Part shown: piece after piece, positions 47,674-60,771 of the stretch
Position numbering within the stretch: the stretch's first letter is position 1
Layout of the letters: each line of letters opens with the position of its first letter
Assembly (NCBI GenBank): GCA_918807975.1
Contig: OU964934.1
Location: 12,772,001-12,836,000 of the forward strand
Origin: Aplidium turbinatum
Lineage: Eukaryota > Chordata > Ascidiacea > Aplousobranchia > Polyclinidae
DNA length: 64,000 nucleotides
Direction of reading: 5' to 3'
Notes under the pieces: model-generated
What the model saw: only the letters and a program-made list of their open reading frames with translations
Told to the model about the DNA's origin: nothing
Database searches by the model: none
Translations under genes and position numbers: made by a program

Positions 47674-48499
47674 CAGTGGCGTACGCAGGGGGGGGGGGCA
47701 TTGGGCCATGCCCCCTCCTTAAAAATGTTTTAGTAGTTAACGACGTAGATTAAGGCATTTAATATGTTTTGCATTGCTCTGTCAAAGCAATTACTGTAAC
47801 AATGTTGTTTTATAGACTAAGCCAATACGAAATACATGGTCCAATCCACCTACCCCACCCCAGGTATGCCTATGTGGCATACTGTAAGCCTATTATAGTG
47901 ATTAGTGAGAGTGAAGTGGATAAAGTCTAAACTAAAACCATACTGGGATATCATGAAGACGTCTGGGATATCAATGGCCAGTGGGGTAGCCAATGGGGGG
48001 GTTACAACCCCACTTTGGCACGCGTGTGACGTCACGATATTGAGAATGATGCTTTCAGTCTCTTTATGCTTGGGAATGACGCTTTCAGTCTAAAAAAACT
48101 TGCCTAATTTTAAACAAAACTGCATTAAAAGAGCGAGTTTTGCCAATACCAAACATCTCAGCCAGGATTTAACAACAAGAAAACATAGAGACTTGGCTTT
48201 GTTTCCGAAAAATGCGGAAGAAAACATGATCTTATCCTTTTGCTATGCCACCTGACAGCACCGTTTTACAGGAATATTCATACCCACATTTTTGTTGAAA
48301 CTGCTCTCAGAATGCACCAAATTCAAAGTAATTTTCAAAATTTTCTGGGGGAGGCCCCCCAGACACCCCGCCGCTGGGTGTCGTCTCAAGCGAAAACGCC
48401 GTCGGGCTTCGTCCGCCGGTCGTCAAAACCCCTTCTTTCAAAATTCCTGGCTACGCTCCCAATGGCCCCCCCCTTGAGAAAATCCTGCGTACGCCACTG
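47674..48499. mobile_element. hAT MITE (outer), GTGGCGTACGCAGG type
   Basis: The ends CAGTGGCGTACGCAGG are exact inverses. The 8-bp duplication GCTAAGGC lies at 47666-47673 and 48500-48507. It contains the MITE 47979-48458. Confidence 0.9.
47979..48458. mobile_element. nested MITE of the 11054 family, inverted
   Basis: Minus-orientation copy of the 11054-11492 and 58260-58783 family. The flanking 8-mers TCAATGGC and CCAATGGC differ at one base. The right end has lost its last few bases (ends CTACGCTC). Confidence 0.82.
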
Positions 48500-48507
48500 G
48501 CTAAGGC

Positions 48508-49336
48508 CATTCTACCAAAAGAAAACAGAGTTGCTTGCTGAAAAAAGAACAAATTGAAACAAAACTAACAAACGAAATTTTACATTTAAAGAAAACGTTT
48601 CAAAATGTCAAACAGTTTCTGTGTTGGCATACCAGCTAGCCCACTAAATCAAGCTTCCTTTGATTTAGCCTAATTTGTAGAGAGCAAGTTGCAGGAGACA
48701 TTTTCACTTGGCAATCGGTAGCCTATGTATGTCCATCAGCTACAAGATGGCATTCACAATAGGCTACTGTAAGTCGACAATTCAGAACATAACTTCAAAC
48801 AAAAATCTATTGTTAAATAAGCTTACAACAAATTTTTATGTTGAATCAATAGCTTTTGATCATAAGTTATTGTATGAAAGATACAGATAGTACAAAATAA
48901 CTTCCGGGTTTTAGAAGATGGAACAAGCAAAGCCTAGGCTACCTATTTTATTAGGCTACCCTTTCAATAAAATCGATCAAACAAACTTAAAGAACTTTGA
49001 TGTAAAAACATTATTGTCAAGTGTTTCACAGATTCAAAGGAAAGCATAACCTAATCCCATAAAATGAGATTATAAAAATATTATGATGATATTTATAGAA
49101 AAATTGCCTGTCGCAAGTTATTGGCAACGAACAAACTTTGCTCAGTCTAAAGTGCTCAGATTGCTTTTATCGTGTTAAATAAAGCTTTAATCTTAAGTAG
49201 GCCAACAAAACCTATTTTACAGAAATCTGAATTTTATTGGTTACATGCGTCAGAATTTTAGCTAGTGCTTTCATGGCAGTTGCGAAGATAATTTGGGCTC
49301 AGCAACCAGAATCTGTCAGCAACCTACCAACTAGAG
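48508..49336. other. non-coding stretch
   Basis: Nothing recognised between the two transposon clusters. Confidence 0.5.
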
Positions 49337-50142
49337 CAGTGCTACTCAAACTTTTTTATGCCGTGTACCGGCTGAGCACCTTCCATCACTTGTCGTCCCT
49401 GTCAATTTGCGAAAAAAAGACAAGAGCAAAGTCATTATTACTTTTGTACGGTAACAAATACACAAAAAAAACAAGTAAAAAACACTTTTAGTAATGCTCT
49501 TTCGAATTTTGATGCGAAGTGTGCGCTTGCTTATTTGCAACCAGCTTATCCAATTGCGGTTCAATGGAAGACAATGCTACTCGAAGAGGAGTTTCTGTGT
49601 TTTCCCTCAGCTTATGGTAGAAAAGCCGTTTTTACATAGATATGTAGAAGGGAATGGAAGCAGTGTTTTAATAGCAATGGTACACAGTCTCGGATATTCT
49701 GCTTTTATTTTGACCAAGAAGCTTGCAATGGAGTTTGATTCAAAAGATTTTCGCAAACCTTCATCAGCAGATAGATCCAATAATAATTTATCTTTTAAAT
49801 CGACACTTATATTTAACTCTTCTACGTTTACAGTTGGTGCAAATGCAAAGCTGAAACTATATTATACTTTTTATAGGCTAATATGAGCTAACAGCTAACT
49901 CACTTTCTAAAAAAGAACAAGGTTTATAGCTTCAACAAACCTATGTAAAAAACATGCTCAACTCACTACAATCATCTGATATTTTGAAGTCAGAGTGTAG
50001 CCGATCGATTGAGCCTCTCACTTCTCTACTCGTTATTGGACGCTGCAGGCAGGCGCGGATCTAGGAGTTTTTTTTGGGGGGGGGCCAGAAAATTTGAAAA
50101 TGAATTAAAAAGTAAGAAAAAGATAAAACAGATAGTCTATGA

Positions 50143-51747
<1,605 letters not shown>

Positions 51748-51760
51748 GTCTATGAGGAAT

Positions 51761-52205
51761 CAGTGGCGTAGTTAGGAATTTCGGGGTTTTGACGGCCGGC
51801 TGGCGAAGCCCGACAGCGTGTTCGCCAAAGGCGACACCCAGCGGCGGGAGATCTGGGGGGCCTCCCCCAGAAAATTTTGAAAAATTACTTTGAATTTGGT
51901 GCATTCTGAGAGCATTTTCAACAAAAATATGGGTATGAATATTCCTGTAAAATGGTGCTGTCCGGTGGCATAGCAAAAGGATAAGATCATGTTTTCTTCG
52001 GCATTTTTTCCGTAATAAAGCTAAGTCTCTATGTTTTCTTGTTGCTAATTCCTGGCTGAGATGTTTGAATGTTTGGTATTGGCAAAACTCGCTCTTTTAA
52101 TGCAGTTTCGCTTAAAATCAGGCACACTTTGTTTTAGAGACATGGAGACTGAAAGCTTCATTCTCAATCTCGTGACGTCACACACGTGCCAAAGGGGGGT
52201 TGTAA
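51761..52205. mobile_element. MITE of the 11054 family, right end lost
   Basis: It begins CAGTGGCGTAGTTAGG and follows the family to CAAAGGGGGGTTGTAA, where it stops without the terminal repeat. It sits directly beside the right end of 50143-51747 within 50050-52318. Confidence 0.75.
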
Positions 52206-52613
52206 GTCCGCTGTGGGACTAATATCAGATGTTTAGAAGCATATCAATCCATTCAACAATTTCTCACAACATTTCGGGGGGGCCCGGGCCCCTTGGGCCC
52301 CCCATAGATCCGCGCCTGGCTGCAGGTGTAGTCAAGCACGTGGACACAGCACAAACACACAAAAAGGTTGATCATGTCGCATCGAACATTGCGATACTTT
52401 GTTGAAATAATGGATAACAATTACGAAATAACATTTCTTTCTGGAAGTCGTCGTAGTAGCGGGCCACCAAACAGTCTATAGCTTTGAAAGCAGATTGAAC
52501 ATTATCGTTGCCTAAAAATTATTATATAGACGTTCTGATCAGCATAAAACAAATTACTCAATTTACAATTTCTCCTAACTGACAGCGTACCAGCAGCCAA
52601 GTGCTCGCGTACC

Positions 52614-53915
52614 CAGGGCCGGTTTTAGGCCGATTTGACCGATTAGATCAAATTGGGCCCCGCACCTTGAAGGGGCCCCGCGCTAGCGGGGGTCTTTCTG
52701 TATTACGAGGTTTAAAATACTACTGAAACGTAAAATAAAAATTGAAATAATATTCTTTCTCATAACATCAATTTGTTATGCATCGTAACTAAATCAAAGT
52801 TATATTTCTGTGTCTGCCTGTTACGTCAAAGTAGATTTAGACAACTTAAAGATCATGCAAAATTATTTGGATTTATAAATAGCTTTCAAGATATGCGAAA
52901 GGAGGAAATAAGGGAGCACACATCAAACCTTGAAGCTGCTTTAACAATTACCACAAGAAGACATGACGCTGAAGAAAAGATTGTTACAGAAAAAAACAAA
53001 GATATTGATGGGTATATGCTAGCTGAAGAACTTGAAGCTCTAAAAACTTTCCTTCAACCCAGAATTAAGCCGTATGCCCTCTATGAACACTTGATAGAAA
53101 ACAATAGATTTACAACATTTCCTAATGTTTTCATTGCATTGAGGATTTATTTGACGATGCCAATAACTGTTGCATCAGGGGAAAGAAGCTTTTCAAAGCC
53201 GAAACTAATTAAAACGTACTTGAGATCTACAATAGCTCCGATAACTCAATTGGTTAGCGCGTCACTTCTGGAACGAAGAAGCTTCAAGATCAAGCGGCGC
53301 TGGTTCGACTCTCGGGGTGTGCGCTTGAGCAACGCACGTTAAGGACTGCTCTCCATTCAGCGGCATCTAATGGATGGAATAGTTCCCCGGCAACAAGACT
53401 TCAACAATCGGAAACTTCACTCTGTCAATCTCGGTGACCGGGCCTGCGTCAGTGATTCAAAGCCTCTACAAGTATGCGAAACTGCCAGGATTAAGCTCTG
53501 CAAGAAGCTTTCCCAGTCCGAGGATACCTAAAGATTCAATCAATCAATCGCGCAAGAAAGACTTAACAGTTTGTCAATGCTTTCTATGGAATGCGAGATT
53601 GCTAAAGCCATTGACTTTGAAGTTATTTTGAATGACTTTGCTAATAAAAAGGCAAGAAAAGTTTTTTTCTGAAAAACTAAAGGTTAATTGCCTAATTTTC
53701 CTTTTTTGCTATTAAAAGTAAAACAACATATCGTAAATAAACATCCACATTACCTTTAATTTGTTTTATAGCAAGTAATAAATGTCTATCTTTGTAGTTT
53801 GTATGTACTGGTATGTATTTTATGATATATAAACACCCATAAATTTTGCTATGAAGAGTAGGGGCCCCGTCATCACATTTCTAATTGGGCCCCGCGGTTC
53901 CTAGCACCGGGCCTG
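52614..53915 (+). mobile_element. hAT transposon with transposase C-terminus, split by a SINE
   Basis: The ends are CAGGGCCGGTTTTAGG and, inverted, CAGGCCCGGTGCTAGG. The 8-bp duplication CGCGTACC lies at 52606-52613 and 53916-53923. The plus strand from about 52820 encodes FQDMRKEEIREHTSNLEAAL, NNRFTTFPNVFIALRIYLTM, then PITVASGERSFSKPKLIKTY, the hATC dimerisation block. After the SINE it resumes with RLNSLSMLSMECEIAKAIDF, giving the usual hAT C-terminus and a stop near 53671. Confidence 0.9.
53235..53549 (+). mobile_element. SINE inserted in hAT transposase coding sequence
   Basis: Full-length copy of the 7442-7754 family with an (AATC)n tail. It interrupts the hATC domain between LRSTIA and the QERLNSL-type motif. 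A CCTA insertion near the tail distinguishes it from the other copies. Confidence 0.87.
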
Positions 53916-54126
53916 CGCGTACCGGCACCGGTACGCGTACCGGCGTTTGAGTAGCACTGAACTAGAGGACCTAATCTCCAAACAAAACAACTCTAAAAAA
54001 CATGACTAGCCTCCTAACAGTGACATCTTCCAGTGTTGTCACAAAATATGGTCAGTCTGGTAATGTTGGATCGTTTCAAAATGTTTACTGCAACTTTGCA
54101 GACGCGAAGATCCTATTTATCATCCC

Positions 54127-54377
54127 CAGGCGCGAATCTAAGAGTATTTTTCGGGGGGGGCCAGAAAATTTGAAAATCAATTAAAAAGAAAGAAAAAGCT
54201 AAACAGATATGAACAATGATACTACGACATATACGATATGCTAGAAAATAGACATTAAAACAACCATTTTCATCAATTGTGATGCCGAGGGACTAATATC
54301 AGCTGTTTAGAAGCATATCAAACCATTTGATGCGGAAACATACAATTTTTCACAAAATTTCGGGGGGGTTAGTCATC
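54127..54377. mobile_element. internally deleted relative of the 50050 element
   Basis: It starts CAGGCGCGAATCTA and shares both outer parts of 50050-52318, including GGGACTAATATCAG and AGAAGCATATCAA, without the nested elements. The right terminal repeat is missing. ATCATCCC occurs on both sides, but the right flank is a CAT-rich simple repeat (54372-54416), so the duplication may be chance. Confidence 0.72.
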
Positions 54378-54741
54378 ATCATCCCCATCACTCATCAGTC
54401 CATCACCATCATCATGTTTCTTACTCGAGAGAGTTGGAGTCACTGTTTGTTTTCCAAATCATTCTTGATTTGCCTTTACTTCTTTAACAATTTACTTTCT
54501 TTTCTTTCAATGATCTTTGCAGACGGTTTTGTCGTACGTAGGTACTGTGTGTCAGAAATATTTGAAGTTCTTCTTTTGAAAATTTGTAAAAGAATTTTGC
54601 CTAAATCGAGTTTGAATACTATTCCACTAGTACTCTAGTAGTGAGTTTTGGCTCCCATTAAATTTTTATTTCATGTTTGTAGTATGTTTTTAAACTACTT
54701 CACCTCGCGAAAAAAGTTATAAAAAACGTATTTGATAAAAG

Positions 54742-54745
54742 CATT
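54742..54745 (-). terminator. Pol III terminator of tRNA-Leu
   Basis: A T-run on the minus strand (GCTTTTATC) starts right after the tRNA 3' end; approximate position. Confidence 0.6.
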
Positions 54746-54826
54746 GGCAGCGGTGGGATTCGAACCCACGCCATCGAAATGACTGGTGCCTTAAACCAGC
54801 GCCTTAGACCGCTCGGCCACGCTACC
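54746..54826 (-). tRNA. tRNA-Leu(AAG)
   Basis: An 81-base cloverleaf. The acceptor stem GGTAGCG pairs with CGCTGCC through one G-U. The A-box is TGGCCGAGCGG and the B-box GGTTCGAATCC. The five-pair anticodon stem encloses TTAAGGC with anticodon AAG at 54790-54792. A long variable arm marks it as class II. There is no intron. TTTT follows immediately downstream as the Pol III stop. Confidence 0.97.
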
Positions 54827-55531
54827 TTGTTCAGCGCGGCTCGAAACAAATGTTCTAATACCGCGATGACGCATTTCTATCGTGTGATATACAGATGTAA
54901 ACTGATGAAATGAGAATGTCAAAATGTCCAGTGTGAGTTCAATGCAACGCAGAATATGACCGCAAGCACACATCTACCAACACAAAAAATTGTTGGTTTT
55001 GCACTTTTGCATTCCCGAGCTCCAACTCCCTACACAGCAAAATCCGTCATTTTTACATTGCTTCAACGTCTTCAAAATATTTTACGGATTTTACAGATTC
55101 AACAGTTTTACAGATTTCACAAAATTCACGTTGAATCAATGTAAAAATATTAAAAATGAACGTTTTCTGGATGTTCTATTGCAGTTAGAAATGTATTTTT
55201 TCGTTCCTATGCCTTTATATACTTGTGACAACTTGTCAGCTGTGGTGTAACTACCTTTCGTCCAGGAAGAATCGCCTACGTATTGAGGATGTAACTATTA
55301 TTACAGAATGTTTTTTGATCAGCAGAGATTCTCATCTCGTTCTCATTCTCGTTCTTATCCGTAAAAATTTACATCAGTTTGTCACACGTTGCTACGTCTG
55401 CCAACCGATACCATCTTTGTGTTCTACACTATGACACCTCATCGGAGTTGAGTATCTGCATTGTTCCTATTTTTTTTATGATTGCTTGTGTGAATAGGCA
55501 TTTTAGGTCTGATGCAAGATAGGTTATAGCC

Positions 55532-55972
55532 AAGGGGTTCTTAAACTGGGGTCCGTGGACCCCCAAGGGGTACGCGGACTAGTTTTAGGGGGTCCATGAA
55601 GACCCAATCGAAATCTTAGTGTATAATTTCAAAAATAAAATAACTTTTTCAAAAGAAAAAAGATTAAGTTCAAACAACTACCCTATCAGCCCTATCAAAC
55701 ACGAATCCACAATTTCACGTTCTTGTTGAAGACAAACAGCAGCATTCTTCACATCAATGAAATTAAATCAAAGATATTGAAAAACAATCTGCATTCGCTA
55801 TTTCTTAAATTTAATAAATCATAGATTTTGTTACCAATTCATTTTAATTTTATTGCGTAATGTCCAATTTTTGCTGATCAAAAAAGTTTCTCGGACTAGG
55901 CCACAAAGGGGGTCCACGCAAACCAAAATGTTTTTTAAGGGGTCCCCGTTAAAAAAAGTTTAAGAACCCCTG
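55532..55972. mobile_element. hAT MITE with AGGGGTTCTTAAACT ends
   Basis: The terminal repeats are AAGGGGTTCTTAAACT and, inverted, CAGGGGTTCTTAAACT. The 8-bp duplication TTATAGCC lies at 55524-55531 and 55973-55980. The ends resemble those of 50143-51747. No coding sequence is seen. Confidence 0.9.
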
Positions 55973-55980
55973 TTATAGCC

Positions 55981-57101
55981 TAAATGAATAAATAAGTTGA
56001 ATTAATGTGATTGAGCAACTATTTTTGCTATTACAGTATCAGATATTGTTTCAAATTTGAAAGACCTTTTCTGCTGTATTTTCACAGATATTTGTTTGTT
56101 ATCACGGCGATGATAGAAATGACATCAAGCTCAAGTAAGACAAAACAAGCGTAGGTAGGAGAATGTACATTAATTGTTACGTCATTTTACGCCTTTTTTG
56201 ACATGATGGATATGTAGTCACTTACAAAGTTACACTTGTGTGGTGAAAGCTTCGCAATACGCTTAAATGTAGCCTATCAATTTAATGCTGTAGCCTACTC
56301 TTTACTTGTTTGATTAGTATTGATCGCAGTAGCCTACGCATGCATTTGGATCATTGGTAAATTCAAAAAAATATTGAAAAATTCATTTCCGAAATTTTAT
56401 TTTTGAATTTTGTGTCGAGTTGGCCAGATTAACAAATAAAATAAATATAACCATATCCACTTAAAATCCATTTCAAAACTTTCACAGGGTTTTTGCTCTT
56501 TCGTATAAAGCATGTATATTTCTGTAGGCTTAGGCTATATTATTTTACGCACTCGGCTCAAGATCACGCGGCGCTGGTTCGACTCTCGGGGTGTGCGCTT
56601 GAGCAACGTATTTGAGGACTGCTCTCTGTTCAGCGGCACCAAGTAAATGGAATAGTTCCCAAGCAACAATACTTCAACAATCGCAAAATTTCACTCTGTC
56701 AATCTCGGTAACCGGCCCTGCATCAAGAGCCTCTACAAGAACGCGAAACTACCAGGAATAACTTATCAAGGCTTTGTCAGTCCGAGGATAAAGATTCAAA
56801 ACCAAACCAAACCTGTATAAGCTGAACTAGGGGCTAATGGAACAAAACATAATTGAGACTGCTTCTTTGCTTCATCATTACTTTTATTACCATTTTGCTC
56901 CATTTAACGTTTCTCAATCTTTCTGTATTAAAATTTTGCTTGTCAGATTAGGACGACGAGATAGGCTACTTTCAAATCAGAGTTTCGTAAAATCATGATT
57001 TTGTTAGAAATAAGGTTTTTGCAGTTTGGTATTTAAGTGAGTTAATGACAAAATTTAAGAATAATGGAGTCAATAAAAATATTGTAAATTGTCTCGACAA
57101 T
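55981..57101. other. 3' flank of the xylose isomerase gene
   Basis: It holds the truncated SINE 56556-56812 and an AATAAA on the minus strand at 56883-56888, about 215 bases past the isomerase stop. Nothing else is recognised. Confidence 0.5.
56556..56812 (+). mobile_element. SINE, 5'-truncated
   Basis: It lacks the A-box head and starts in GGCTCAAGATCACGCGGCG. It carries the B-box GGTTCGACTCT, the body and an (AACC)n tail like that of the 22278 copy. Confidence 0.82.
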
Positions 57102-60100
57102 TCAGAGAAGGTATCGATTCAGAATAGTTTCGTATTTTTCTTGTTGCCCGGATCGTCTTTCTGGCTCACCGTTTTGCATTACAAAGGCTTCACATTCTTC
57201 GAAAGTTGCTGTACCTGCTTTAACCTTTGCTCCCAATCCAGATTCATATGTCAAGTAACGATCCTGAAATTGGTCACATCACATCAAATAAAAAATACTA
57301 AGAATTCCATAGATTTCTAGAAAAAGATGAATCAAAAATATATAGATTTTGATGTCATTCATAAAATTATGACAAGAGCGAATTAAATAGCAGTTTTCAA
57401 AGTCACAAAATAGTAGACTTACATTCTTCATTTTCTTTAAAATTCCATCTTCTTTGATTTTTGCAGCAATTCTAAGGGCCTTAGCAAAGCAATCCATTGC
57501 CCCGACATGCGATATAAGCATATCAATGACATCACTAGATTCACGTCTCACTTTACAATCGAAGTTGAGGCCCCCAGGAGCGATGCCACCTTGATCCACT
57601 ACTGTCTAAAAGAAGGTGTTGTGGATGAGGTAAATGCAAAAGTATATAATTCGGCAGTGTTGTACGTTGACGCCGTCAATTTGACGGCGTCATTTGACAG
57701 CGTCAACTTTTTGTTGACGCTGAGGCTAGCGCCGTCAATTTATTTTTCAGTTGACGGAAGTGATAGCGCCGTCAACTATTTTGCCGATTTTAAGCGTCAA
57801 GCGTTATGCGTCATTTTTTTTCATGGAAAATCTCGTTTCACAATAAGAGTTTCACAATGTAGCCTATTCTGGCCAGCCCGACTCATCCGAATTACCGGCT
57901 TTTGCGTTGGTTGGAATGGCTCCCTGGAATGTTCACCAAATGGTGATGTATTGAGAACGAGGGATGATAGACAGAAAGCGAAAAATCCATGAATGGCATC
58001 GCGGACGTTGAAGATACTTTATTTCAAGAGCTCTATGCCCCTGAAAAGAGCGATGTTAGTGCAGTGGACCTCGTTAAAAGATTTATACATGCTAAACTAT
58101 GACAGCACGCCTGGAACAGTGATACCTTTCCGTACAGTGGCGTAGCTAGGGAATGTGCCGCCCGAGGCGGATTCAGATTTTGCCGCCCCTTCAAGAAAAA
58201 GCATTTTAAAATGAAATTTTTTTAAATGACTTAAAGTGAAATTATTCTATGTTTTGAACCAGTAGCGTAGCCAGGAATTTTGAAAGGGGGGTTTAAGGGC
58301 CGGCGGGCGAAACCCGACGGCGTCTTCGCGAAAGACGACACCCAGCGGCGGGGGGTCTGGGGGGGCTCCCCCAGAAAATTTTGAAAAATTACTTTGGATT
58401 TGGTGCATTCTGAGAGCATTTTCAACAAAACTGTGGGTATAAATTCCTTGGTATAAATCCCCTGATATAAATAAGCCTGTAAAAGGGTGCTGCCCGGTGG
58501 CATAGCAAAAGGATAAGATCATGTTTTCTTGGGCATTTTTCGGTAACCTAATAAAGCTAAGTCTCTATGTTTTCTTGTTGCTAATTCCTGGCTGAGATAT
58601 TTGAATGTTTGGTAGCCTATTGGCAAAACTCGCTCTGTTAATGGAGTTTTGTTTAAAATTAGTCAAACTTTGTTTTAGAGACATAGAGACTGAAAGCATC
58701 ATTCTCAATATCGTGACGTCACATGCGTGCCAAAGGGGGGTTGTAACCCCCAACCTCCCCCCCCCCCTTTGGCTACGCCACTGTTTTGAACGTTTCCATT
58801 CTGTTTGCTTTTATTTTTCGGGTACTTTTGCATTATCAACAAAAAAAACGTCCTGTCTGAAAGTGCCGCCCCCCTAGCTACGCCACTGCTTTCCGAGTAA
58901 ACGTTTTCAACTTGTTTTTGAAATACAACACACCAATACCAACCAGCGCTGCTTTGGAACGCATGTTTTCACTTTGAAAGGACAATATGCGTCCCAAACG
59001 CAGCAGATTGTCAGACAAAAGTTTTGAAATGCTTGTTTTTCTGCAAGGAAATAACTAATAGGCTAAGCAGCTAATTACAATACAGTTTCAAAACATAATA
59101 GCCTACCTGCTCTTTATTTATAGCTATTGTTATCCTAAACTTGGCTGAAATATTTCCGTTTTATGAGACGCTGGCAAGAAATAGCGCTAGAAATTAGCGC
59201 TGACGCTGATGCCGTCAATTTCTTTAAGAGCTTACGCAGTACTTTACGCCGTAAAGTTTTTAGGCAATTCGCGCTGACGCTGACGCCGTCAATTTATTTC
59301 AATGACGCGTACAACACTGTAATTCGGTTGCCTTACCTGATAAGTGATAACTCATGTTACCTTTATGTGCAAAAGCTACCAAGTTACTATAAGCAACACA
59401 GCATTGTAGATCTGTCTTAAAAATATTAAGTTCAATTTACTTTGCTGTGTCGAAATGCAGCAGTAATGATGAAGTAAAAATAGAGTACGGAAATAAAAAC
59501 AACAAGAAAAAGGTGCCAGAGCCACAAAAGTTTAAATGAAAACTTTAATGTAAATCAAGGCTGCGAAAAATACTATCTCTGTAGCAAACGATGGTGACTT
59601 TATATTGCCTTGACAAATTTATCTTTGATTAATTATTTTATTGTCTTCATTTTAGGAGAAAATATTGAAACCTTCATAATCATGGTTGCATTTTTCACAT
59701 CCATAGGAAACTGATCAGTGTCCCATCCAAGATCTGGAGATCCTGTATTGGAATCGATGGATCCAAGCAGATCAAACGCGGATGACATTACAATATCGTG
59801 TTCATGGCTATGTCCGGCCAAGGTTGTATGATTTGGTTCGATATTCAACTGAAAAATAATTTGGTTCAATCGTGAGTTCGATTAATCTGCTGTTGTACAT
59901 AAAGCATGACTTGAAGTTTCAATAACACTTTGATTAAGTTTAAATTCATTTATCAATTTAGCCTGCACAAGCAAGTTTTGCGAAAGTGCCAGGAATAATT
60001 TATCAAGGCTTTATCAGTCCCATGATAAAGATTAAAATCAACCCATCAACTTATTTCATACAGCATATACAATACTTTTCTTTCAGTCCAGTATTCTTGC

Positions 60101-60771
60101 CTATTTTAAGATACGTCCCTTGTTCTGGAAAATTGCTTGGCAGTAATTTATATTTATTTACAACTTGATATGGTATAGCCTATTATATGACTGTGGCCTA
60201 CAAAAACAGAGTATTTTACCTTAAAATCTTTGTCCAGCCCATACGTTTTGAGAAAAGCGATAACAGTCATTGCGTCTGGAAAATTAACATAAAGTTTTAT
60301 GCTTCGTAGCAACATACTGTACAAAAATGTCTTGCCTCAAAAGCGAGTGAAATTGTGTATGATGCAACTTTTTGCATGTTTATTGTATTTCTCGAGTAGA
60401 CTACATAAAAACAAGATTTACAAGTTTACACGAAGTTTGATATGTTCAATTGTTTTCATGATGTCAGGTGGTGTTGCAAAAAAACAATTCCAAAAGTGTT
60501 TTCGAAGTTACACAGCTTTCATCTTGGCACCATTAATTGACACAATCTTGAAATACTGTTAAAAGATATCCTGGAGAAGCATAATCTACTGTTTATGAGC
60601 GGCATTTGAGTAATTATGATGACATTTCCGAAAATAGTAAATACGCAAATTGCAGTCAACAATTATATTTTCAACTTAGCCTATTACCGTAATCATATTG
60701 GTGTTTGGTTGGTTCTTTTGGCTTTGGTTCGAGCAAAAGTTGTCCAGTGAATCCAATTTTCTTCTTATAAG
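57102..60771 (-). CDS. xylA: xylose isomerase metal-site exons and C-terminus
   Basis: 60688-60771 carries [17 protein letters not shown]. 60220-60275 carries [13 protein letters not shown]. 59672-59848 carries [10 protein letters not shown] and LGWDTDQFP. 57423-57605 carries [18 protein letters not shown]. 57102-57263 carries [14 protein letters not shown] and the stop. The intron between the last-but-one pair holds three nested hAT elements. Confidence 0.94.

Larger units (their letters stand above)
57655..59319. mobile_element. hAT element with GACGCCGTCAA subterminal repeats (outer)
   Basis: The ends CAGTGTTGTACG are exact inverses. The 8-bp duplication TAATTCGG lies at 57647-57654 and 59320-59327. 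Both subterminal regions (57664-57810 and 59190-59300) are packed with GACGCCGTCAA or GACGCTG motifs in both orientations. It contains 58135-58888. Confidence 0.9.

Noticed and set aside
49494-49886. 130-residue plus-strand ORF
   Set aside because: The opposite strand holds recognisable hAT transposase C-terminus inside the 49337-53959 element; the plus ORF is its shadow.
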